Part shown: one piece after another, positions 43,640 through 53,100 of the stretch
How positions within the stretch are numbered: the stretch's first letter is position 1
Layout of the letters: every line of letters starts with the position of its first letter
The notes under the pieces: generated by a model
Seen by the model: the letters and a program-made list of their open reading frames with translations, nothing else
What the model was told of the DNA's origin: nothing
Database searches by the model: none
DNA from: Lycocorax pyrrhopterus obiensis
Lineage: Eukaryota; Chordata; Aves; Passeriformes; Paradisaeidae
Assembly (NCBI GenBank): GCA_014706295.1
Contig: JACSVZ010000011.1
Span: 11,066,163 to 11,130,162, forward strand
DNA: 64,000 nt
Direction of reading: 5' to 3'
Translations under genes and position numbers: made by a program

Positions 43640-44350
43640 AAACTTGGTGCATGAATTTGTGTAAATGGACAGTATAAAAGTGCATATAACAATATATGTT
43701 TAACAAATTAGATGCAATTTTTTTAATTTAACTTAAATATGAAAAATGTTTTTTTATCTTAAAGTTGCTATCCTTCATAAACCACCAAAACATTATAGGT
43801 GAAGACTCCAAACAGAAATATAAAACATCACTGAGAACTACAGATCTTGTTGGATTTTGTGGTGAGAATGGTCCACAAAACATTCTGCATGTCCTCGTAA
43901 GATCCCTTTTTATAGCAGGTTATGAATCATCACATGATATCTTTAAATGGATGATCAATACTATATTTTCCCATAAAACGTTTGGTTTGAAATCCGATTT
44001 TAAGTGCATTAGAGTTTTTGTGCACTGAATGAGTGAGTGTCATAATAAATTGTCATCAAATATGAAAGAAATATAGCTTAGATTAATTGCCATATTTATT
44101 TATGAGTCTATAAAATACATTGTGAAAGTCCTGGCACATTTTTGGGATACCAGCTTGAACTTTCAAGCAAGTTAAAAGCATTAAACGAGACTGAAAGTAG
44201 ATTTATTATTGGAATGTTTTTAATTGCAGTTTCAACCAGACACAGGTATTAGAATGGCTGTGCCCTTAATAGCCATCTCATGTGTTTTTTCTTTAAAAAT
44301 GATATACTTTCCATATTTTTATTGATTTCATAAGATTTATTGTAGATTAG
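43640..44350. promoter_or_regulatory. Candidate conserved non-coding element
   Basis: About 700 bases of AT-rich, repeat-free sequence with CATTAAACGAG, GATTAATTGCC, GTTTTTAATTGC, CATAATAAATTGTC and TTTATTGATTTC. No coding potential beyond short frames. Texture-based call. Confidence 0.32.
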
Positions 44351-47300
44351 TGCTGCCTGTGTGTGAAATTGCAAGTGGTCCCAGCTTCCCCAGAGTAGAG
44401 GGCTGCAGATGGCCCATTGCCGGAGCCGCTCCTCCCCAATGCCCCCCAGCCCCCAGCACAGCCTGAAACACTGCTGAAAGACCAGAGAAAAACCTGAAGT
44501 ACCTGAGGGAGACTGGCAGAAGAGTCCTCAGTGAACTATCCAGAGGGTCCTGTTCTGCACTGGTTTCTACAAATGCAAAACTGAGTTAATTCAGACAGGA
44601 TTTGGAGGGGGGAGTCCAGCTGAGCCCCTTCTTTACTCAGACATTAACTAAGGAGGAGGCTCAAGGACAACTGATTTGATGGAGTGGGACTGTCTTGGGT
44701 AAAGGATTTTCTGGGTTTGGAACAAGTTATAAGCTCTCTGTGTTTCTAGTGTACAACAAACACAACTGGGGTTTTGTAAATTACAAATGAAAGTAAATAA
44801 GGAAGCAGTTCTGATATTCATGTTTAATGGCGCACAGAAGTTGGTGAAGAACATGAACTTCTTGGAAGGGAAGGCACAGTTGCATATAGCCAGTGTACTA
44901 ATTTTAAAATAAACCCTGGAAATTACAGCAAGCAGACTAGGTAATGGAATAAAATTGTCATTCACTGCCACAGAACAAAAAATGACAAACTCTACCTAAG
45001 GTGATGTTAAATTAAAAACCTTCAGCTTTGCAGCCACGACTCCATCACACCAACTGTACATGAGCTGATGCAAAGTCCATGAAAGCCCAGGCACAGCTGG
45101 GTGGTTAATGGTGAACCCTGCTCATGATGTGTCAGACCAGCAATGGCTTCGTCACAAAAAAAGAAAAAAATTTATTGATTTTACTGGAAACTGAATCCAC
45201 AGAGGGGTCAGACTGAATGGGAGCTGCCCTAAGTCTCCTGGCATAAATTAACCCATATCTCAGCAAAGCACAAACAAGGTCTCAGAGGTGAAGTTCTCAC
45301 AAGTTTTGTGTAGATGTATCTTCACCAGATGAACTCACACTTTATAGAATAATCTACAGATAACCTGAAGAAAGTTAGTACAGAAGTGCTCAACTACCCT
45401 GATGCACAGCACTCTTACAAAGGAAGTATTTTCTCATCAGCAAACTATGTTTTCACAAGCTGGGGTGATCACAAGTTAGTGATGGCCCCAGATCCAAGGA
45501 AAATACCACTACAGAGCCTGGGAAAGATTCATGTCCAGCTTCCACCCACTTGGCTGCCTCTGGGCACAGAAGGGTCCAGAATAAAGCCGTGGGTCCAATC
45601 ATCCTCCAACTCCAGTAACACTCAAGCCCAACTGTCAGTTTTACAGCCATATCCCAAAACTTAATCACAGCAAACACAGTGATGATCTGAGACTCAGCAA
45701 ACCCATCAATCATTATGTAAGTGATGCTGGGAGCCAAGTGGAGCTGCCAGTCCTTGGAGAAGAGGCAGGAGGGCAAGGTGGCAGGGGGACTATTAGGAAG
45801 AAGCAGCTCAGTGTCACACGAAGGAGCCTATGCAGAAGTGGTGCTTAGGGATCCCTGCAAATATTATTACCTTTGTCTGTCTCTTACTTAATTTCCAAAT
45901 GATATCTTAAATTGTTCTCATTTAGCTATCCACCTCAATGAAAGGGTTTGGAGGAGCAAAGCAAAGGCCCACCGATGTATTTCTTTCACTTTGCATGTAC
46001 CAAAACCAGAGCAAAACTGTGCAGCAGCTTCTTAGATTAACGAGCCTACATACATAACTCTCCGGAAATCCACTGACAACTTTTTGGATGTCCCCTTTCA
46101 AGAAGACAAGTATCCAAAGGCAAATTTATTCCTGATGTATTTCAAATGTGACAAAACCAAAATGCTACTTTCAGGTTTAGCCTTCAGCCAACAAGGTACC
46201 ACCCATTAACTCAGCAATACCTCACCCCCTAAATCAGCTCTCGTCCCACAGTTCACTGTGCCAGTTCTCCCCTCTGTCCTGAAGACAGCTTTTCCTATTT
46301 TCTGCTTGTATGTTAAGCAATTAAAATGCTTTATCTTCAACAAGATATTAATCTTAATATTGTCCTAATATGTTTCTGCCTCTCATGCAGAAATCAGTCC
46401 TGAAAATAGCCACTGAGATACGAACAGTAACCAGCAAGCTTCACAATAAACCATCATATACACTATTTTAGTTTGTCAAAACAATTAGTGTTCATTTTGG
46501 CTTTATTCAGTTAAATCTGCAGTGACTGATCAGTATAAATTATGTATTAGGCTGCCCAGCTGTACTTGTTTATTCATGCATGGACTTGAAGAATTTTCAT
46601 TTTCTCAGTACAAAAAAGCAACAGCCAAAAAATTCCCCTGTATTCTAAAATATAAAGACACTTTCTTCTCAGCCACATTTCTGCTACATGTTTTTGAAGC
46701 TGCTTTCTTCTTCCCCTGCTTATTTCAATTAACCTATTATTTCATTTGCAGTTATCAGCAGCTGCATTTGCATCGGTAGGAAGCACATACTGTTACTTTC
46801 ACCCCTTGCAATTACCTCCCGAGCAAAGCAATATCAGAGCTAAACCAAATGATGTTGATTTTAAAAGCATCAAAAATCGCATTGTTGGCTGCATTTGAAC
46901 TCTTGCCTCGCTTCAAGAAGAACTGCTTGCAGAAATGTTTACAGTTAAGCCTCACAGTCCTCTCTTTCAAGAACAAAAGTTTTTGAATCAAGAGAGATCA
47001 TTTTCCGGTTTTGCTCATGTTTGTAGTCACACACTCCTCGCTAGGACGACTGGGTGAAGGAATGCACGTTGTGGGGGTGGGTGGGATGGTATGCTTGTAT
47101 GCAGGGAGAGAGGTGACACAGATTTAGAGAAAGAAAAATCTGCAGTGACCATGTACAGCATCAGTTGTGCTTCTCCGAGACATGGCGTATGTGCAGAATG
47201 GAAATTGGGCTGTTGAAGCTGATTTCCTGCTATGAAAAGACTTGCAAATTGCACACTCCAACCCAAAGCTACCCTCCGCCAAACTGGGATCAAGAACTTG

Positions 47301-47929
47301 TTAACAGAAGGTTTATGCCGATATTTACAAATCACAGAAAGATGTTTCGGCAGCTTTGACGTGCAAAGTACAGTTGCTCAGTGATGGACAGAGTGAATGG
47401 TGACAGTGCTCAGAACACAAAGAGACAGAGTTTGTGTCCTCCTAAAGAGCTGGGGAGCACAGCAGAACTTGTATTTTTCAACGGGAGCACCATTCAATAT
47501 CCCAGGTTGTAAGGGCAATTAAAGGGGTCACCTGGGTGGCTCTTGAGCATGTGTAGAAAAAAGTATGCTGCTGAAACATCTCCACAGGGCAGAGTAAGCG
47601 GACAGAGCTGGGTCGGGAAAGGCCACCTCGCAAAGCTTAGCTCAGCTACAACGTACCTGACAGGTAACAGAATTGCTTTCACGTTGATTGTGCGTGATAA
47701 AGACTGAGAAACACAAAGTTTGTATTGATCTGCATTATCACTGTTATAAAACTGCTTTTTTGCACAGTGAATTCTGCCCCAGTTTTGGTGGCCACTGTGC
47801 TTGTCACTTCGGCAAGGAGGACAAGAGCCCTGCATGCAACCTGCCAGCACAAACACACTGCCAGTGACAGCTCCTTTGGGCTCTGAGCCGCAGGCAGGAT
47901 GAGCACACAGCTACGCTTGTTGTTTCTTC

Positions 47930-48110
47930 CATCAAATAACATACGAAATGTTCTGCTGAAAAGACTAAATTTTGCTGAATTAACTGCTTTAGAACAAGTG
48001 GTTTTATTACTTTATAATTAGCATAATTTTCCCCATAGGGATTCTTGCAATTAAATAATTAGCAGTAATGTTACCCAAAGGTGTTCTTTAATGAATTTTA
48101 AGTTATTGCC
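47930..48110. promoter_or_regulatory. AT-rich homeodomain-site cluster at the edge of the promoter CpG island
   Basis: The 10-mer ATAATTAGCA occurs twice in direct orientation (48014-48023 and 48055-48064), 41 bases apart start to start, together with GAATTAACTG, GCATAATTTT and TTAATGAATTTTAAG. TAATTA is the core bound by many Antp/paired-type homeodomains. It directly abuts the CpG island. Confidence 0.4.
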
Positions 48111-48458
48111 CCTGTTAACGACGATTGACACGGTTCGGGTTTACAGCGCTCCGTCTCGCCAGGCTGCGGGCAGCATTAGAGGGCTGTGACAGCCTGCCCT
48201 GAGCTCCGGGCCCCTCCGCTCACCCCGGCGGGGCGGACGCGGCTTGGGCGCCCCGCTCCCCTCGCGTCGCTCCGGCCCCGCGGGCAGCGGCCGGGCGCGC
48301 TGCGGCCCCGACGGCGCGGGCAGCCCGCTCCGCGCCCGTGCTGACCGCGGAGAAGCCCCGCGAGCGCGCAGCTCCGGCCAGGGCCGCGCACCGCCCCCGG
48401 GATGCGGCGAGGCCGTCGCGGCTGTGCTCGCCGACTGCCGGCGGAGCGCCGCCCGCAC

Positions 48459-48498
48459 GGGCAGGGCAGGGCAGGGCAGGGCAGGGCAGGGCAGGGCA
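48459..48498. repeat. (GGGCA)8 pentanucleotide repeat
   Basis: Eight perfect GGGCA units inside the promoter CpG island, followed 38 bases later by a CCGGG tract of nearly five units at 48536-48559. Both are GC-rich tandem repeats prone to length change. Confidence 0.9.
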
Positions 48499-49690
48499 GA
48501 TGCCGTCCGGCTCGGGGCGCGGAGGGGAGCGGCACCCGGGCCGGGCCGGGCCGGGCCGGCGCGCATCGCTCGCGGATCGGCAGCGCCACCCGTCGGGGAG
48601 AGGGGCGGCGGCGGAGCGGAGCGGAGGCGCTCCGGCGGGGCGGGCACGGGGGCACGGGCACGGCTGCCAGGGCTGCCCGCCGCCTCCGCGGGACACGGAC
48701 CTGGCATGTATGGACAAGTGCCGCCGGGTCGACAAGGGCCGCGTTTTTCCTTGGTTTTCTTTTTCTTTATGAATTGCCACTGGCAGGACATCGCGCCCTG
48801 TCCGGTCCGGGAGCGCCGCGGCAGCTCCAGGCTCGGGAGGGGGAAATCCCTGTTTACCTCCCGGTGATCTCGCCTCAAAGGGAAATTTGCAATATGTAAG
48901 TCGCTGGTTAAACAAGGGCATTTCCATTTGTTAATTGATGCAATTACGCCGTGGCGGTAACGGGCCGGCCGGGCTGCAGGCAGCCATCCATCCATCACCG
49001 CCCCGCTGACCTGCCACCGCCCCGGCCCCTCCCGCTCCCGGAGGGACCATCACGGGGCTAAGGGGGAACAAGGGACGCCCCGCTCAGCACTCCTTAAAGA
49101 ATGGGCTTCGGGCTGCCCTGCGGCCCGCGTTCTGCCCCGGCCTCGGCCCTGGCCCTGGCCCAGCCTAGGCAGGCAGCGCACGCTGTGCGGGGCGAGCTCT
49201 GACCCCGCTCCCGCGGCTCCGGGCCGCCGCGACGGGCAGCGACGCCGAGGCGGGGAGCACGGTTCAGCGGCTCCGGTGCAGAACCGGGGCCGAGTTTTAC
49301 AGCAGAGCCCGGCCCTGGGGATAGGCGCGGGGCCAGCGAGAAGTGCCGGAGGGCTGCGCCGGCCGGGCCGACCTCGAGAGCTGCTTCCCTGGGTGCGCCA
49401 GGCACCGCCGCTGCCACCGCGACCCCTGCCCGGCGCTCGTCCTCCCCGTGGCGGGGGCACGCTGGGGCTGGCGGGTGCCGCGATGTCCCCGCTTGATATT
49501 TATTCCCCTAAGACAAATTTTGATCGTGTTTAAAAATAAAGGGAAAAGAGACCAACCGCAAGGCACTCCCAGTCCCGCCTTTGACGTGCATCACAGCACA
49601 ACATTAAACCAACATGAAACAAGTGCTGCGAGCGGGCGCGGGGCGCTGCCTGCTCCTGCCCGCCGCTGCCTGCTGCTGCCGGCAGGGCCG

Positions 49691-49698
49691 TGACGTCA
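49691..49698. promoter_or_regulatory. Perfect palindromic CRE (TGACGTCA)
   Basis: An exact cAMP-response element, the consensus site for CREB/ATF proteins, at the downstream edge of the CpG island and 416 bases before the IRX6 ATG. A second TGACGT half-site lies at about 49581. Proximal-promoter CREs are usually close to a transcription start, so this points to a start near 49.7 kb. Confidence 0.5.
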
Positions 49699-49729
49699 CC
49701 CCGCTCCTCGCCCACCGATGAACGCTAAA

Positions 49730-50113
49730 GACCTATAGAGCAGAAAATAATACAAGCAAGCTCCGTATCTTGCAAGCCCTACGTGATTTTCCCCCCCTCT
49801 TTGAAAAAGCCCCTTTGCACTTAAACTCTCTATACATGTGGGGTGGCTTTTTTAACTCTCTCTATACAAACATATTTATTAAGAGCGATGGGAAGTGGGG
49901 GGGTAGCCTATTTTTTTAATCCAGGCACCAACCTCCCTCCCCCCCCGCCTCAGATGTCTGGCTGCTTTTCTTAAGTGCAATCATCTATAATTGAGAAAAA
50001 AAAAAGCCATACGTGGAAATGTGTGTGTGAGAAGGTGCATCTTGAAGCAGGGTTTAGTTACAATCGATCTTGGGGGGAAAATATTGCCTATGGTCCAAAA
50101 ATAAGGAGCAACT
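49730..50113 (+). other. IRX6: Probable IRX6 5' UTR with short uORFs
   Basis: AT-rich sequence between the CpG island and the start codon. Short upstream frames are ATG at 49954 (stop TAA at 49972), ATG at 50019 (stop TGA at 50028) and ATG at 50090 (stop TAA at 50102, 9 bases before the main ATG). The transcription start is not visible, so how many of these lie in the mRNA is unknown. Confidence 0.45.
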
Positions 50114-50158
50114 ATGTCCTTCTCTCAGTTCGGATACCCCTACAGCACCACTTCACAG
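50114..50158 (+). CDS. IRX6: IRX6 coding exon 1 (residues 1-15)
   Basis: It encodes [15 protein letters not shown], the characteristic start of IRX4/IRX6-type proteins. It ends in CAG followed by GTAAGG, a good donor, in phase 0. The initiation codon has A at -3 and an in-frame TAA shortly upstream is not needed, because the family N-terminus begins exactly here. This exon lies in an AT-rich interval between two CpG-rich blocks. Confidence 0.9.
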
Positions 50159-53100
50159 GTAAGGCGAGTGAGCAGCACTCACTTTTGTTTAGATTCTGCT
50201 GCTGCTGTCCAGATGTCTTGTCCCCCCTCCCTTTTTTTCTTCCCTTCCCCTTACTTAGAATATTTTTTTAAAAGGGCACATCTGGAGCCTTTTTTTAAAA
50301 AATGTGCGTGTGTGTTTATGTCTCGTTTGTGTTGTGTTAGGCTTAAACAAATAACTCGCAGTGTGCACAGCAAAGGCGTGTAGGAAACCGGTAATTCCCC
50401 TCCTCCCCACCCTTCACCGTTCAGTTTTAAGTGCAACAAACAAATAAAAACATAAATCCCAGCTACGACCGCTTTCCGAGTCCGCGGAGCGGCCGCGCTG
50501 AGCCGGGCGCAGCTCCCTCCGCACCGCTGCCGCCCGGGCACCGCGGAGGGAGTGCGGGCAGCGGGAACCGGCGCTCGGCGGGCTCGGGGTTTTACTCGCG
50601 TTTCTGCGGAACCGGGCTGTGCCGTTTCCTCCCTCCTTCCTCCACGGGTCGGTCCTTTTCCTGTGTTTTATTAGGATCTGTCGAGAGTTTTTTTTCCCCC
50701 ATGCGATTTCCGAAGGACACCCCCCACTCACACCAAGGCACCCTGTATTAACTAAGTCGTCGCTATAGCGTACTTCGAGTCACGATTTATTTGGGTAGAA
50801 TTATTTATACACCGTAATCACTGCAAGATGTGCCTCCCTCGCTTGGGAAGTTAGCTGTCCCCTTGAAGTTATTGAAATCAAATGCCTTCGATTGCGTTGG
50901 CTGACATATTTACTGCTGTGTCTATTGTCAAATTAACTGTAATCGCAACTTCTTGCCTTTAAATCAATGCAGATGGACCGAGCGGGGGCGGAAAGGATGG
51001 AGCCGTACGGATTTTATACCTTTTTCGAGAGCAATTATTTCCTTAAAGTTTTGTCTGCTTGATTAATCGTGCCACCTTCGGCTCCTGCTTCCCATTCGGT
51101 TTATTTCCCGGTTTCTATAATTAGTTGCTTCAGCCCGCGTTTCCTATCCCCCTCCTCGCCGCCGCCCCCCCTCCGCACACACACAAGCGCGCACACCCTC
51201 CTAAATTCCCCCCGATGGGGCTGCCTCGACAGTCACTCGGCGCCGTCCCGCTCTCTCCTCTCCGCAGTTTTTCGTGCCCGCCAGCCCCAGCACGACCTGC
51301 TGCGAGGCCGCCCCCCGCTCCGGGCCGGATGCCTCCTCGGCGCCGGCCGCCGCCTCCCTCTGCTGCGCCCCGTACGAGAGCCGGCTGCTGGCGCCCGGCC
51401 GCGCCGAGCTCAATGCCGCGCTGGGCATGTACAGCGCCCCGTACGCCGCCGGCCAGGGCTACGGCAACTACCTGCCCTATGGCGCCGAGCCCGCCGCGCT
51501 CTACACCGCGCTGGTGAGTGCCCGCCCGCCCGGCAGCGCTCCGGAGGGGAGGGGGGTGCAACAGGCGGGAGAAACTTCGTGTTTCGCACTCGGTGTCGGG
51601 GCGGGGACCGCCGAGGGACGCGGGACCGGGAGCGGCGCCGGCCCGTCGGGGGTGGGGGAGAGCGAAGGGAATCGGGTGCCGCGGGGACCCGGGGCTGCGG
51701 GGCGCGGCGGGGTTCCCGTCCTGCTCGACGCCAAACGCTGCCGCTTCCCTTGCAGAACCCCCAGTATGAAATCAAAGACGGCGCCGGCACGTTGCACTCG
51801 GGAATCGCGCAGCCCGCTACCTACTACTCCTACGATCATTCCTTGGGGCAGTACCAGTACGACAGGTAAAACCCCTTTGATCAGCGCCCGGCAGCATTAG
51901 CATCCCCCTGCGAGGCGGCGGCCGACATCAAACGGCGGGGGACGGGGGGGCTCTGACCTGACAAACGTTGTACAAAAGAAACGAGGCGCCCGGGAGCAGC
52001 AGACAGCGGAAATCAAAGTTGGGCGGCGATGTCAGGAGGGCAGGGGCAGGAAGGCAGTGAGACCTCACTGGCCTGCGGCGCGGCTGGGCCGGGCCGGGGG
52101 GCTCTTGCCGGACTCCCGCCGGCCCCCCCTCCCTAATCATCTCCCAGCAGGTACGGGACGGTGGATTTCGGTGGTTCAGCCAGACGCAAAAATGCAACGC
52201 GAGAGACGACGAGTACCCTCAAGACCTGGCTGTACGAGCACCGCAAAAACCCCTACCCCACCAAAGGAGAGAAAATCATGCTGGCTATCATCACTAAAAT
52301 GACCCTGACGCAAGTGTCTACTTGGTTTGCTAACGCCAGACGGAGGCTCAAGAAAGAAAACAAAATGACCTGGTCTCCCAAGAACAAAGCGGGGGAAGAG
52401 AGGAAAGAAGAAACCCCGCGGGAAGAGGATGAATACAGTGCGGAAGGTGAAGGCAGAGGTAGGCGAGAGAGGCAGATGGGCACCTCCAAGTAGGCTCGAA
52501 GTGACGGCCGGTTTCGAGGCCCCCCAACTTCCCTGCACCCGCACTAACGCCCTGCCGCCCCTTTCTTCCCCGTGTGTGTCCAAGCAGAGCAGAAGAGCTA
52601 CAAGGAGGACAAGGACCTGCGGTTCAGCGACCTGGAGGAGGAGGAAGAGGAGGAGGAGGAGGAGGAGGCGGGGAAGCCGGAGAAGGGCCGGACCAGCTCC
52701 CTGCAGGAAGCCCCCAGCCTGGGCGCGGCGCTGCCCGAGGCTCCGCGGAGCGACTGCAGCCTGCCCGGCCCCTTCCACGCCTTTCCTTGTGCCAAGGCCC
52801 CCGCCGTGGACTTCGCCCCCGCCGCCCTGGCCGGCCCGCCGCCGCCCTACGCGCCCGCGGAGAAGCCGCGCATCTGGTCGCTGGCACGCACCGCCGGAGC
52901 CAGCGCGGCGCGCAGGGGCAGCCCCGAGGGCCGCGGCGCGGAGGGAGGCGGCGGCGCGGCGGGGGAGCAACCCCTGCCCGCCAAGGCCTTCCGGAGCTCC
53001 GCGTTCAACCTGCAGCCGCTCCCGCGAAGCTGCGCGTCCCACCGCGGCCTGGGGGAGCCGTGCCAGTTCGCGGCGGCGGGCGAAGGTACCCGCGGCGGCG

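Larger units (their letters stand above)
33261..48129. other. Intergenic sequence upstream of IRX6, no gene seen
   Basis: No coding exon is supportable. Simple repeats are an A21 tract with flanking A-rich DNA at 36198-36232 and (TA)n at 41167-41182. Conserved-looking AT blocks lie at about 34880-35220, 36320-36620, 37900-38420, 42480-42740, 43640-44350 and 47930-48110. Confidence 0.65.
48130..49720. promoter_or_regulatory. IRX6: CpG island, probable IRX6 promoter region
   Basis: The sequence switches abruptly at about 48130 from AT-rich to very GC- and CpG-rich and stays so until about 49720, some 400 bases before the IRX6 start codon. No TATA box or initiator is decisive. Long open frames on both strands here are GC-driven and have no recognisable domain. 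A bidirectional transcript leaving on the - strand is possible but not shown. Confidence 0.65.

Noticed and set aside
48141..48998. 285-codon open frame on the - strand in the promoter CpG island, and its + strand counterparts
   Set aside because: Composition is Pro/Arg/Ala repeat-like and includes the (GGGCA)n tract. Open frames arise easily where stop codons are rare; no recognisable protein.
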